Assembly: GCF_023701485.1 (NCBI RefSeq)
Contig: NZ_JAMQBK010000029.1
Location: 225,708-289,707, forward strand
Length of the DNA: 64,000 bases
DNA from: Aporhodopirellula aestuarii
GTDB taxonomy: Bacteria; Planctomycetota; Planctomycetia; Pirellulales; Pirellulaceae
Direction: 5' to 3'
Numbering within the stretch: the stretch's first letter is position 1; the number at the start of each line of letters is the position of its first letter. Below the pieces are notes generated by a model. That model worked only from the letters and a program-made list of their open reading frames with translations. It ran no database searches and had not been told where the DNA came from. The translations under genes were made by a program, and so were the position numbers. This document shows positions 26,102 through 35,835 of the stretch, piece by piece.

Positions 26102-27148
26102 ATGCGCTGCCCCGTTTCGTACCCTCTCGTACCGACATCAAAAAACTCGCGTCCCGAACGCGCCGCCTTCACCCTCGTCGAACTGTTGGTGGTGATCGCC
26201 ATCATCGGAATCTTGGTCGGTTTGCTGTTGCCCGCTGTCCAAGCAGCTCGGGAAGCGGCTCGGCGGATGAGTTGTAGCAACAACCTCAAGCAGATCTCGT
26301 TGGCGATCCACAACTACGAATCCGCCTACAAGAAACTCCCGCCGTCATGGACCAATAGCGGTAGCGGCAGCGGATGGTCGATGCAGGCTCGGATTTTGCC
26401 GTTTATCGAAGAAGGCGGACTCGCCGACGGAATCGATTTCTCGCAAGGCTATTCCAACTCCACGTTGCAGGATGATGGGATCCCGGTGCCGGTCGCGTCG
26501 TTCCGTGTCGCAGCGTATCAGTGCCCCAGTGATCCGTTGGACCAACCTCGCTTGGGCAGCAGCGGACCAGAGAATTACAAGCTCAACTACGCCGCCAATG
26601 AAGGCGTGTGGTTCGTATTCGATCCGGCTAACGACAACATCGGTGATGGCATGTTCGGTCCAAACCGTTACATGGGCTTTCGCGATTGTCTCGACGGTTT
26701 GAGTAACACGCTCGCACTCGCCGAAGTGAAAGGCTGGACTCCTTATTACCGCGACGTGGCCACCGCCGGCGACATCACCATGCCAGTTCAACCGGAGGTG
26801 ATCTGCACGCTCGGCGGTAGTTTCAAGACCGATACCGGTCACACCGAGTGGGTCGACGGACGGGTCCATCAAGCAGGCTTCACGACCACGTTCACTCCGA
26901 ACACCAAAGTGCTTTGTGAAGCATCGGGTGTCGAATACGACGTCGATTGGACGAATATGCGAGAAGGCAAGGACATCACCGACCCGGCTCGCACCTACTC
27001 CGCAGTCACCTCACGCAGCTATCACGTTGGTGGTGTTCAGGTCGGCGTCCTCGATGGCTCGGTTCGCTTCGTCACCGATTCGGTCGACCGCCAATTGTGG
27101 CAAGGACTTTCGACCCGCAACGGTCGCGAAGTCATCACCTGGCCGTAG
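26102..27148 (+). CDS. DUF1559 prepilin-like protein
   Basis: Planctomycete DUF1559 protein, 348 residues. It has a type IV prepilin-like N-terminus: [37 protein letters not shown], with Ala where most prepilins have Gly before the Phe, then the DUF1559 body (NNLKQISLAIHNYESAYKKLPPSW) and the end motif TSRSYHVGGVQVGVLDGSVRFV, the H-x-G-G...D-G family signature. It should be membrane anchored by the N-terminal helix with an outer beta-rich domain. Function of these very numerous planctomycete paralogues is unknown. A hairpin follows the stop and the next gene is convergent. Confidence 0.9.
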   Translation: MRCPVSYPLVPTSKNSRPERAAFTLVELLVVIAIIGILVGLLLPAVQAAREAARRMSCSNNLKQISLAIHNYESAYKKLPPSWTNSGSGSGWSMQARILPFIEEGGLADGIDFSQGYSNSTLQDDGIPVPVASFRVAAYQCPSDPLDQPRLGSSGPENYKLNYAANEGVWFVFDPANDNIGDGMFGPNRYMGFRDCLDGLSNTLALAEVKGWTPYYRDVATAGDITMPVQPEVICTLGGSFKTDTGHTEWVDGRVHQAGFTTTFTPNTKVLCEASGVEYDVDWTNMREGKDITDPARTYSAVTSRSYHVGGVQVGVLDGSVRFVTDSVDRQLWQGLSTRNGREVITWP

Positions 27149-27203
27149 TCGCCACTTGGCCGTAAGTCGGCAGTTCAAAACCGAGCGAAAGTGGAACAAC
27201 GCA

Positions 27204-27251
27204 GGGGAATTCGCCAGAAATCCTTAGGGCAAACAATTCTGGCGAGTCCCC
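27204..27251. terminator. Strong stem-loop between convergent genes
   Basis: Arms 27204-27219 (GGGGAATTCGCCAGAA) and 27237-27251 pair over about 15 bases with one bulge and a 17-base loop. Situated between the DUF1559 stop and the convergent methyltransferase stop, so it is a good bidirectional terminator candidate. Confidence 0.6.
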
Positions 27252-27272
27252 GATGGCCTTTCCGATCGACCC

Positions 27273-29093
27273 TCAGTCTTCTGTTTCGCTCGGCAGCCAC
27301 AAGTCGACGCAATTGCAGGCGACATCATCGTGACCCAGCAATTCGCGGTACCAAGGCTGCAGACGAATCTGAACGCTGTCTGATTCGTTCGGCTCGACGA
27401 ATGCCAAACGAACTCGCGGCGTTCCTCCCGCGAGTGTCGACCAAAAATCAAGCGACGACGCGTGATCAAAGTGGTCACGCATCCGCATCGGAAGGTTGGT
27501 TGATTCACCGACATACAAAACGGTGCCTTGGCCAGACTCGATCTTGTAGACACCGCCAAACGGTTCGTTTGAGTTCGGCCAATGGATCTTCTCGGGTGTC
27601 ACTGCGGTCGTTTTCTTAAACAGGTCGGTTGCGTTTTTCTTGCCGCCCTGCCCTGCCCTGCCGCCGCGCTTGTTGGCCTGAGCGATCACGGCCGGAGCAA
27701 GTGATCGCAATTTCAATGTGCCCCACCGTAGCGTGAACGGGTCACAGGCCGGTGCGACTTGAGATGCAATCGTATCAAACTGACGCACGATCTCAGGATC
27801 GATCAGCAGATCATCGAGCGTCCACTTGGGATAGCGATCGGCGGTCAATCGCCATGCGATTTCACTCGCAAAACGATAACGCTCGAGCGTCTCGTCAGGC
27901 ACGATGGTTGGCTCGCTCGGTTGCAAGTTCTCGGCGGATAACGTGCCGACAAACCGAAGCTGTGCAAGCTGCTTGCGTAGCTCGAGTTCGCTGGCGGTGG
28001 ATCCTCCCTCGCGGCATGCGGTGATGAATCGCTCATTCATGACGGAATCGAGCAGGACGCGATCAACCGAAAATCCAGCATGCGATTGCCGAAACGCTTC
28101 AATGACGATTTCATCGTTCTCATCGTCCGGCGAACTGCCAAACTCCAAGGACATTTGCAGTCCCAGGCTTTGAGTGGCCTTTCGTTTTTCGGCCGCCCGC
28201 TGTTTGTCGGGGATCTTCTTGTCGCGTTTGCCTGCGGCGGTCGAAGGCACGCTTCGCAATGGATCCGCGGAGCCCACGAGAGGGTCACCGACGGTGATTT
28301 GTTGCAAACGCTCGTTACCCAATTGAGCGTACTCTTCGCTCATGTCGAACGTGATGTATTGCCGGCCGAGTTTCTTGGCTACGGCCGCCGTCGTGCCGCT
28401 GCCGCTAAACGGATCGAGAACGATTTCATCTCCGTTGCTCGAAGAGCGGATGATTCTGCCGAGCAGGTGTTCTGGCATTTGGCAGCCATGGAACCCCGCT
28501 CGTTCTTTGAATGTGCCGGCGACACGAGGGAAATACCACACGTCTTCATCGGCCGAAAATCCCGATGGCAAATCTTGCGGGCGTAGGATCCAAGTATCGT
28601 CCGGCATCCGCCCTTTGGAATTCGCGCGTTTGTCGTTGTAGACCAATTGTCGAGCCGATGGCACGCGCAGGTTCGGATCGTCTGCGTTGAACGTAAACTT
28701 GTTTGGGTCTTTGACGAAATGAAACAGATGTGCGTGCGAACGCGTGAACTTGTATTTGCAATGCACGCCGAACGTGTAGTACCAAATCACCCAACTGCGG
28801 CACGTGAACCCGATTCGTTGGGAGAGAACTTTGAGTTCGGCCGCGTACTCGTCGCCGATCGCCAGCCAGAAGGCGCCGTCTGATTTGAGAACACGATGCA
28901 CGCCGCGGATCCAGTTTTCAGACCATCGCAGGTAGTCATCCGACTCCAGGGAGTCTTCGTAGACGTCGTATTGATAGCCGATATTGAAAGGAGGATCGGC
29001 AAAAACCAGATCCACCGTGCCTGCGGGAAGTTCTGCCATTCCCGCAACGCAATCGCCGGCATGGATTTGATTGAGCAGATCGATCGATATCAT
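27273..29093 (-). CDS. Beta-class DNA methyltransferase fused to a GIY-YIG-like domain
   Basis: 606-residue two-part protein. The first part is a DNA (probably adenine-N6) methyltransferase: catalytic motif IV ADPPF (32-36) precedes the target-recognition region (about 100-200), and the SAM-binding LDPFSGSGTTAA (227-236) follows, which is the beta-class order, as in HinfI/CcrM-type enzymes. After a linker region (about 280-510; contains a low-complexity GGRAGQGGKK) the C-terminus GGVYKIESGQGTVLYVGES (513-531) with NLPMRMRDHF matches the GIY-YIG fold: Tyr516, Tyr527, Arg537/539. The usual late catalytic Glu is uncertain: the equivalent place reads IRLQPWYREL. No separate nuclease gene is adjacent. 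Last gene of a minus-strand run. Confidence 0.88.
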   Translation of the reverse strand: MISIDLLNQIHAGDCVAGMAELPAGTVDLVFADPPFNIGYQYDVYEDSLESDDYLRWSENWIRGVHRVLKSDGAFWLAIGDEYAAELKVLSQRIGFTCRSWVIWYYTFGVHCKYKFTRSHAHLFHFVKDPNKFTFNADDPNLRVPSARQLVYNDKRANSKGRMPDDTWILRPQDLPSGFSADEDVWYFPRVAGTFKERAGFHGCQMPEHLLGRIIRSSSNGDEIVLDPFSGSGTTAAVAKKLGRQYITFDMSEEYAQLGNERLQQITVGDPLVGSADPLRSVPSTAAGKRDKKIPDKQRAAEKRKATQSLGLQMSLEFGSSPDDENDEIVIEAFRQSHAGFSVDRVLLDSVMNERFITACREGGSTASELELRKQLAQLRFVGTLSAENLQPSEPTIVPDETLERYRFASEIAWRLTADRYPKWTLDDLLIDPEIVRQFDTIASQVAPACDPFTLRWGTLKLRSLAPAVIAQANKRGGRAGQGGKKNATDLFKKTTAVTPEKIHWPNSNEPFGGVYKIESGQGTVLYVGESTNLPMRMRDHFDHASSLDFWSTLAGGTPRVRLAFVEPNESDSVQIRLQPWYRELLGHDDVACNCVDLWLPSETED

Positions 29094-29147
29094 TCGAGCC
29101 TGGCGATTGGATGCGTGACGAGGACGCCACAGAGGATGGATCGCGTA

Positions 29148-31148
29148 TTAACCTTGCGGCCGAATGATCCACCAAATCCGCTGCAGAATCAACGCCTCTT
29201 CCACCCGAGCATCTCGCATTTGGGTTGCGAGTTTGGCTGCCGGTTCCGGCGTCCCGTCCAGACCTGCCAAATACGAGACATGTTGCAGGCGACTGTCAAA
29301 GTCCGAAAGCTCACTGATCCAGGCGGGCATCACGACGGTGGGTCGCATCGGCAAGCCCGCCAAAATTGCTGGCGAGGGTTTGGACGGCGCGGCCGATTTC
29401 CGGTTTCGTGAATTTGCTTTGTCGGCACCCGGCGAGTCGTCACTGCCAAGAGGTTGGGCCAAAACCGCTCCGCTCGCTCCTCCCGCTCCCAGGCGTGGCA
29501 GCGAACTGTCCTGAACCAAACGCATGCGATGGCCTCGCGATGTCGGCATCGACTCAGGCGGTGACGCGGCAAATGATTCGATCGCCGCTACCGCGCGGAT
29601 CCAATCGGTGTCGCTCGCCGTTAAGACGCCCGCTGGTGTCATCGCCGATGGCGTGCTGCGGGCGACAATCGAATCACTCATCATCAATGAGATCGTACGC
29701 AGCAGGTTGAAATCGCTGGCCAGGAGATCGTCGGCGAGTTCGTTGCGCAAACGTTGCAGGTCAGAATCAGCGGCGCCGCCTGACAAATCGTAGGGGCTCG
29801 ACGCGAGCGGACGCCCGTGGACCATTTTCCACATCGCACCGACGAGTCCTTCGGCGAGTGATCGCGAACCGAGCAGTCGTTCCGGCCAGTCGGCATCCGG
29901 ATCGGCTGGGGCCAAGCGACGCCGGCCATCAGGTAAGTCGTAAAACCGACCTGCCGGTGCGTTGGGTCGAATCGGCAGCCACGGCGAAATCGTCGCGGCG
30001 AGTTGCCAGTAATCATGCTGTGAGATCGCTTGGTTGCGGTCACCGCCGACCTGCGGCAAATCATGGCAGCGTTGGCAACGGAGGTCCGCATTGAGTGCAA
30101 CGGCCGCCGTCGTCACTAACGTTTCATGCTCGCCGAGCGGTCGCAACAACTCATGAAACGATGCCGTCGCGGCAGCGTTGGTGTCTTTGGCAGTTTCTGA
30201 TTTGCCCGAGCTTGTTTTTCGTTCAACGAACCACGACGCAATCAGACGATCGAATCCGTGTCCTGAACTGAGCGTTTGGCTGATCTGTTTGCCCATCAAT
30301 CGATCCGATGACGATGTCAGCGATTCGGCCGGCCGAGACGCGATCGCCGCAAGCACTTGGCTTGCCAATGCGTCTGTATTGCGAGTCTCGGAGAGTGCCG
30401 CCAACATCCGTTCGCTGTTGCCGATCGCATGTTCGGGCACACGGATACCAAACTTGTCGTGCAAGCGTTTGGAAACAGCGTCCGCTGGCATCATGTCGGT
30501 TGGTTGCACTCCGACACGATCCCAATACCGTTCCAAGCGGTCGGTCATCACCGTCGACACCAATGTCAATGCTTGGGGAGTCGGTTTGGACGCATCGGTT
30601 TGATCGCTGCCGTTTAGCGGGGCGTTATCAAACAGGCCAATGGAATCCGGCCGAAATGCATCGGGATCGGTCGAACCGTCAGCCAATTCAATCGTCCGCG
30701 AAGGCAATGTACCACCGGTGCCGTCATCCTCGCCAGCAGTCTCCGGTGCAAAGGTTGGTTGTGATTGTGCGGCGGAATTCGAATCCAGGTCCGAGTTGGC
30801 AAACGTTTCAGTGGGGGCCGACGATGTCGGGGTTTGGGCGATGTTGATTTGGTTTCGGTACCGCAGGCCGATGATGGTGCCGATCGCAAACAGCACGATC
30901 GAAGCGGAGGCTAAGGCGAACCGCCAATTCGACGAAGTGTTCTTTTGGGTGCGAAGGGATTTCTTTTGTGATGTGCGGGCACCTGAGGTGTCCAGCCGTT
31001 GCAGGATCACACGGCTTTGATCGGGCGGCGATTGGCCGCCGATGACCTCCGACAAGAGGGCATCGAGCATCGCATCTTCAGCGTCCGCAGGACTCGCGCC
31101 GCGGGAATCGTCAGGAAGATCGGAGTCGAGTGGTTCAGAGGGATTCAT
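29148..31148 (-). CDS. Membrane protein: cytoplasmic N-terminus, one helix, CxxCH and diverged DUF1549/DUF1553-like outer part
   Basis: 666 residues, not a standard family. Residues 1-74 are acidic/polar and would face the cytoplasm (DALLSEVIGGQSPPDQSRVILQRL), then one helix at about 75-95 (FALASASIVLFAIGTIIGLRY), then a Ser/Thr/Gln-rich stretch. The outer part has RYWDRVGVQPTDMMPADAVSKRL (like DUF1549), a CQRCH motif at 358-362, and LVGAMWKMVHGRPLASSPYDLSGGAADSDLQRLRNELADDL (like the DUF1553 'NRMW...GRGLV...P' region). It follows the ECF sigma gene, so it is a plausible anti-sigma membrane partner. Those likenesses are by eye; the function is inference. Confidence 0.75.
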   Translation of the reverse strand: MNPSEPLDSDLPDDSRGASPADAEDAMLDALLSEVIGGQSPPDQSRVILQRLDTSGARTSQKKSLRTQKNTSSNWRFALASASIVLFAIGTIIGLRYRNQINIAQTPTSSAPTETFANSDLDSNSAAQSQPTFAPETAGEDDGTGGTLPSRTIELADGSTDPDAFRPDSIGLFDNAPLNGSDQTDASKPTPQALTLVSTVMTDRLERYWDRVGVQPTDMMPADAVSKRLHDKFGIRVPEHAIGNSERMLAALSETRNTDALASQVLAAIASRPAESLTSSSDRLMGKQISQTLSSGHGFDRLIASWFVERKTSSGKSETAKDTNAAATASFHELLRPLGEHETLVTTAAVALNADLRCQRCHDLPQVGGDRNQAISQHDYWQLAATISPWLPIRPNAPAGRFYDLPDGRRRLAPADPDADWPERLLGSRSLAEGLVGAMWKMVHGRPLASSPYDLSGGAADSDLQRLRNELADDLLASDFNLLRTISLMMSDSIVARSTPSAMTPAGVLTASDTDWIRAVAAIESFAASPPESMPTSRGHRMRLVQDSSLPRLGAGGASGAVLAQPLGSDDSPGADKANSRNRKSAAPSKPSPAILAGLPMRPTVVMPAWISELSDFDSRLQHVSYLAGLDGTPEPAAKLATQMRDARVEEALILQRIWWIIRPQG

Positions 31149-31214
31149 GTTGGGCCGCCTCAGGGGACGGGGTGTGTCGATCGGTGGTGGGAAGCGTTTC
31201 GCTCCAAAACAAAT

Positions 31215-31742
31215 TCAAACGTTTGTGGTGTCGATGGAGGACCGTAGTCGTTCGGCAACGCACTCTCGCAGTTGCGCTTTGGCTCGTTGCATCAAATTGC
31301 GAGCCCCGTGATCGGAAATGCCGAGTTCTTCACCGATTTCGACCCGCGGGGCGTTTTCGACAAATCGCATCTCCAAAGCTCGCCGAGCTCGGTCGCTTAA
31401 CTGCTCCATGCATCGACGCAACGCGTCGACCGCTTCGTCGCCTGTCAAATCCTTACCCGCCCAACGTTGCCAGCTTTCATCTAGCAGCGAGGTGGAGTCG
31501 GTGACCTGCATTCGGCCCAACTTGCGATGGTTGGAAACGAGTAGGTTGTACGCGGTTCGGCGGAGATATTCCGACGTTGCTTGGTCGGAATGTTGAACGA
31601 AATTGTCACGACGAAGTACCCGCAGAAACGTCTCCTGCGTCAAATCGTCCGCGGTGGTGGCGTCGCAACCGAGCACGCGAAGGTATCGCCAGATTCCATT
31701 CTGGTGCCGCTGAATCAATTCGGCGGGAGAACGCTCACTCAC
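31215..31742 (-). CDS. ECF-type RNA polymerase sigma factor
   Basis: Extracytoplasmic-function sigma-70 factor, 175 residues. Region 2 is ELIQRHQNGIWRYLRVLGCDATTADDLTQETFLRVLRR with SEYLRRTAYNLLVSNHRKL, and region 4 is LSDRARRALEMRFVENAPRVEIGEELGISDHGARNLMQRAKAQLREC, ending in the DNA-recognition helix. The GTG start overlaps the DUF1501 stop by four bases (GTGA), so translation is coupled to it; the membrane protein follows after 66 bases. It probably directs transcription of this operon or related envelope genes. Confidence 0.92.
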   Translation of the reverse strand: MSERSPAELIQRHQNGIWRYLRVLGCDATTADDLTQETFLRVLRRDNFVQHSDQATSEYLRRTAYNLLVSNHRKLGRMQVTDSTSLLDESWQRWAGKDLTGDEAVDALRRCMEQLSDRARRALEMRFVENAPRVEIGEELGISDHGARNLMQRAKAQLRECVAERLRSSIDTTNV

Positions 31743-33007
31743 GCAATCAGTTCACTGATCAGCTTTCCGCCGCCGGCGATCTTCATCGGACGCCCGTTCT
31801 TGCTGGTGAAGGTCGTGTCGGTCGAAATGCCCAATCCTTTGCAGACGGTGGTCATTAAATCTTCGGCGCTGTAGGGCTCGGTCACGACGGCGCTGCCGTC
31901 GCTGCTGGTTTCGCCGACCGCCAATCCGCCCTTGATATCGCCGCCGCCAACCACGCAGGACCAGGCCCTCGCGAAGTGATCGCGGCCGGCGCCCTGGTTG
32001 ATTCTCGGGGTTCTTCCGAATTCGCCCATCCACATCACGACGGTGTCGTCGATCAATTCCCGCTGCGCCAAATCTTCGACCAGCGCACTCATCGCTTTGT
32101 CGAGTTGGGGCAGTTTTTGATCTTTGAGGATGGTGTGAATGCCATTGTGGTTGTCCCATCCGCCCAGGTCGACTTCGACAAACGGGACCCCGGCTTCGAC
32201 CAAACGTCGGGCGAGCAAGCATCCTTGCCCAAACCCATTGGTGCCGTAGCGTTCTTTGACCTCTTCGGGCTCCTCGTCGACTTTAAAAGCCTTCATCTGG
32301 TCGCTCGTCATCAGGTCGAACGTCTTTTGAAGGACTTTGGCGTGTTCCGCTGCGGGCGTGTCACGCGTGCGGCTGGAGAAACCATCTTCGATCAGTTTCA
32401 GCGCCGCCATCCGCTGCAGCAGACGTTGGTCGCTCATCTTCATTTCAAGGTTGCGAACACGTCCGTTGCTCGAGACCGCGAAAGGCGACCAGGCCATGCC
32501 CAAGAATCCCGGGCCTGTGCCGGCGCCACCGACGGCGACGAACGGCGGGATTTCCAGTTCGGGACGCTGTGAGATCAGCTCGTGAGCGATCACGCTGCCG
32601 TAACCGGGGTGTTCGATGTTTGGATTGGGAACGTATCCGGTGTGCATGTAGTACCGGCCGCGAGCGTGATCGGCCTCGCGGGTCGACATGCTCCGGACGA
32701 TCGAAAGGTGTTTCATCTGCTGGGCCGTCATCGGCATGTGTTCGCAGATTTGCATGTCGCCGGTGGTGGAGATCGGCCGGAACGGGCCGCTCGTCGGTGC
32801 TCCCGGTTTTAAGTCCCAGATGTCGATCGTCGACGGACCGCCACCCATCCACAACAAAATCGCCGACTTGCGATTCCGCTTCATCTCGGCCGCATTGGCC
32901 TGGATCGCGTTGCCGAGTGAGAACGCCGCCGCGGCAGCCGCTGACGATCCCGCCAAATGGCTCATGAAGTGACGGCGGGTCATGCCCGAAGGGGTTGAGA
33001 GGTCCAT
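31739..33007 (-). CDS. DUF1501 protein, Tat-exported
   Basis: Planctomycete DUF1501 protein, 422 residues, of the alkaline-phosphatase/sulfatase-like superfamily. The N-terminus TRRHFMSHLAGSSAAAAAAFSLG is a twin-arginine signal. Family signs are ILLWMGGGPSTIDIWDLKPG, the central GCLLARRLVEAGVPFVEVDLGGWDNH, and MWMGEFGRTPRINQGAGRDHF, where the His/Asp residues would bind metal. These proteins are nearly always paired with a DUF1549/DUF1553 protein, as here (108-base gap upstream). Substrate unknown. Confidence 0.92.
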   Translation of the reverse strand: MDLSTPSGMTRRHFMSHLAGSSAAAAAAFSLGNAIQANAAEMKRNRKSAILLWMGGGPSTIDIWDLKPGAPTSGPFRPISTTGDMQICEHMPMTAQQMKHLSIVRSMSTREADHARGRYYMHTGYVPNPNIEHPGYGSVIAHELISQRPELEIPPFVAVGGAGTGPGFLGMAWSPFAVSSNGRVRNLEMKMSDQRLLQRMAALKLIEDGFSSRTRDTPAAEHAKVLQKTFDLMTSDQMKAFKVDEEPEEVKERYGTNGFGQGCLLARRLVEAGVPFVEVDLGGWDNHNGIHTILKDQKLPQLDKAMSALVEDLAQRELIDDTVVMWMGEFGRTPRINQGAGRDHFARAWSCVVGGGDIKGGLAVGETSSDGSAVVTEPYSAEDLMTTVCKGLGISTDTTFTSKNGRPMKIAGGGKLISELIA

Positions 33008-33115
33008 GGTAGATCTTCAGGTGATAGGTAACAGGTGGGAACAGGTGGCGGATGAAAGCGATCGAGGGGACGGCGGCATCACACGTGAATGCTGACCGCC
33101 GAATGCTTTCGATTG

Positions 33116-34801
33116 TTAATGCTGCATGATGAATTCGTTGCTGTTGATGATCGCCCACCAAACGTCCTGCAGCATTTCTTTTTCGTTGCCGCCACGGGCA
33201 GCAAGCAGTTTGCCCGCAACATTCGTTTCAATCTTGGTCGGACGGCGAGCCAATCCGGTCAGGTACAATTGCGTGAGCCGATCACGCGGTGAACTCCCCG
33301 ATTTGGACAGGCGATCGATAAAGGACCCCGGTTCGACACTCGTCGCGTTCTTCGTCAACGCTCCGTTGAATAGCATCAAAGCTTGCGGAATCGATCCGTT
33401 AAACGTCGTCGCTTCATCTCCTTCATCGGTTCCGAACGCGACAACAAATTGTGATAGCCATTGGCGTCGTTCGGCTTCCTGTTCGGCGTAACTTCCTTTG
33501 CCCTTCGCATCCGACGCCGCCACCAGCGACGCGTAGAGTTGCTCGGCACTCATTTGACGCAGGTAAAAACGCGAGAACTTGGGAGACTCTCCGATCGATG
33601 GATCGTCGACCGCGTTTTGCTTGCCCAGTACCGCGGCGAGCTGATAGGGGCGGCTCAGCGTGATCCATGTGATCAATTGTTTGAGATCGTAGCTCGATTT
33701 GCGGAACTCCTTACCAAGTGAATCGAGGAGTTCAGGGTGCGAGGATGGGTTGTGTGGACCGAGGTCGTCAATCGGTCGTGTAAAGCCAAAGCCTAAGAAC
33801 AACGACCACATGCGGTTGACGATCATCTTGTCGAGATACTCGCTTTCGAGCATCAGCCGCGCGAGTTCTTCGCGGCGATTGACGTCTTCGATGTAGCCGC
33901 TTCTGCCGACTTCAGTTCCATCGGTGAAGACCGGATAGGCGACTTTCTGCAAACCATTGCGAAGTTCATAAAACAGCAAGGCGTTTTCGGGGTTGCCCGA
34001 TTCACCGGCAAAGTCTTCGCTGACCAGTTCCGCCGACTCGATGTCGTTGGTGCCATCGACGAATCGACGCAACGCCCGGGTCTGTCGGAAGAACGCGTTG
34101 AATTCCCAGAACTTCTGTTGCTTCCATTGATTGAACGGATGGTTGTGGCACTGGGTGCACTGTACTTGTTGCCCCAAGAAGATTCGTGACACACTGCTTG
34201 TTGCGAGTGTCCCCTTTTCCTCATTGACCTTGCCGATCAGAAAGTTGACCGCCCCGTTGAAATTGGGATTCCCGGGTTTGGTCGAACCTTCTGCGGTGAT
34301 TAGTTCAAAGACCATTCGGTCGTATGTTTTGTTCCGCGCAAAACTGTCACGCAGGTATTTCTGCATGCCTGTGCGGTTGGTCAAATCGCGTCGGTCGTTT
34401 CCGCCGCCGCGTCCGATCAACAGGTTCGTCCAGATCGTTCCCCAGTGGTTGGCGTATTCTTCGGTGTAGCGATCATCCTGAAGTAATTTCTGAACCAATG
34501 CGGCGCGTTTGTCCGCGGACCGATCTGACATGAACTCCGACAATTCTTCGTACTTCGGAATCCGTCCGATCACATCGAGGTACACCCGGCGGCACCACTG
34601 TGCGTCATCGACCTCGCCGGCCGGGCGGATCTCGTAATCTCGCCAAACCTGTTCGATCGAATCGTTGATCATTTCGACCTGAGGTGGCACCGCTGGTCCG
34701 GCGGCCGGGGCGAAAGACGCCGTTGCGACGCTGACGAGTCCGGCGAACAGGATGCCGAGACAAGGTTGCAAGCAATCAGATCGGTTCAGTGAAAGGTGCA
34801 T
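33116..34801 (-). CDS. DUF1549/DUF1553 secreted cytochrome-like protein
   Basis: 561 residues from the ATG at 34801 ([10 protein letters not shown]); a TTG 12 codons upstream is less likely. The signal peptide [21 protein letters not shown] is clear. DUF1549 (PSCyt2) spans about 45-250: [19 protein letters not shown] and [15 protein letters not shown], with the CTQCHNHPF motif at about 215-223, a possible c-type heme or metal site. DUF1553 (PSD1) starts near 310: [41 protein letters not shown]. There is no separate PSCyt1 domain. Function not established; usually an outer-compartment partner of DUF1501. Confidence 0.9.
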   Translation of the reverse strand: MHLSLNRSDCLQPCLGILFAGLVSVATASFAPAAGPAVPPQVEMINDSIEQVWRDYEIRPAGEVDDAQWCRRVYLDVIGRIPKYEELSEFMSDRSADKRAALVQKLLQDDRYTEEYANHWGTIWTNLLIGRGGGNDRRDLTNRTGMQKYLRDSFARNKTYDRMVFELITAEGSTKPGNPNFNGAVNFLIGKVNEEKGTLATSSVSRIFLGQQVQCTQCHNHPFNQWKQQKFWEFNAFFRQTRALRRFVDGTNDIESAELVSEDFAGESGNPENALLFYELRNGLQKVAYPVFTDGTEVGRSGYIEDVNRREELARLMLESEYLDKMIVNRMWSLFLGFGFTRPIDDLGPHNPSSHPELLDSLGKEFRKSSYDLKQLITWITLSRPYQLAAVLGKQNAVDDPSIGESPKFSRFYLRQMSAEQLYASLVAASDAKGKGSYAEQEAERRQWLSQFVVAFGTDEGDEATTFNGSIPQALMLFNGALTKNATSVEPGSFIDRLSKSGSSPRDRLTQLYLTGLARRPTKIETNVAGKLLAARGGNEKEMLQDVWWAIINSNEFIMQH

Positions 34802-35050
34802 CAATTTCAACTTGATCGGGAACACTTTGCGAGACAAAAGAGAAGAGGAACCACACCTCTTTGTGGATGGTTTTTTGTCGCATCTGACGTCCTAAACGCG
34901 TCATCGGTAGTGATGTACTCACTTCCGCACCACCACTGGCGACGGTCGGACCATCTAGAGAAGTTGCCGATTCGGTGTGTCGTCGCCTGCGCACGACACT
35001 ATTCTAACACAAACGCCCGGAAAAGCAGAATTTATGGCCTCTGCAGCAAC

Positions 35051-35716
35051 CTAGCTGGCCGATCGGTTGATCAATCCGAGGACTTCGGCACGCGATTTTG
35101 GATCGGTTTTGAACGCACCCCGCATCGCGCTGGTCAGGCACAGGCTGCCGGGTTTGCGAATTCCACGCATCGTCATGCAACTGTGCGTCGATTCGACCAC
35201 GACCGCGACACCCCGCGCGGACAAGCGTTCTTCAATCAAATTGGCGACCGTGTGCGTCAGTCGCTCCTGAACTTGGGGCCGCCGCGCGACTTCTTCGACC
35301 ACCCGGGCGAGCTTGCTCAATCCGACAACCTTGCCGCTGGGCAGGTACGCGATGTGAGCTTTTCCGGTGAATGGCAGCAAATGGTGTTCGCACATGCTGC
35401 AAAAGCTGATGTCGCGGACGAGTACGATCTCGTCGTAATCCTCGTCGAATACTTTGTCCAAATGCCGTCCCGGATCCGATTTCAGGCCCGCAAACATCTC
35501 GGCGTACATGCGGGCGACCCGCGCCGGTGTTTCGAGCAACCCGTCTCGGTTGGGATCTTCGCCGACCGCTTCGAGGATCACCCGGACAGCAGCCTCGATC
35601 GCCGGATAATCGACCGCATCGTTTTTGGGCTCGTTTTTATCGACAAAAAAGGGCGACCGAGCGGGAGTGGCAGACTCGCTTGGCTCAGTGTTAGCGTTAT
35701 TCGACGAAGCAATCAT
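35051..35716 (-). CDS. folE: GTP cyclohydrolase I
   Basis: Type IA GTP cyclohydrolase making 7,8-dihydroneopterin triphosphate from GTP, the first step of folate (and queuosine/biopterin) synthesis. 221 residues, like E. coli (222). The first 40 residues are non-conserved. Core motifs: [45 protein letters not shown] (zinc Cys and His), [23 protein letters not shown] and [20 protein letters not shown] (second zinc Cys). ATG at 35716. It is flanked by unrelated genes and is probably monocistronic. It supplies folate to the ThyA-type pathway encoded at 11850. Confidence 0.97.
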   Translation of the reverse strand: MIASSNNANTEPSESATPARSPFFVDKNEPKNDAVDYPAIEAAVRVILEAVGEDPNRDGLLETPARVARMYAEMFAGLKSDPGRHLDKVFDEDYDEIVLVRDISFCSMCEHHLLPFTGKAHIAYLPSGKVVGLSKLARVVEEVARRPQVQERLTHTVANLIEERLSARGVAVVVESTHSCMTMRGIRKPGSLCLTSAMRGAFKTDPKSRAEVLGLINRSAS

Positions 35717-35835
35717 GCAAACCGGTTCCTGGGAAAATCATTCAAGAGGACGCAGAAGTATAAACGATCGTCTAGTGTTTTGTCCCGGCCGTTGAAAACG
35801 CTGTTTTGCTGCGATTTCTGCCCCCCCTCCCCCGC

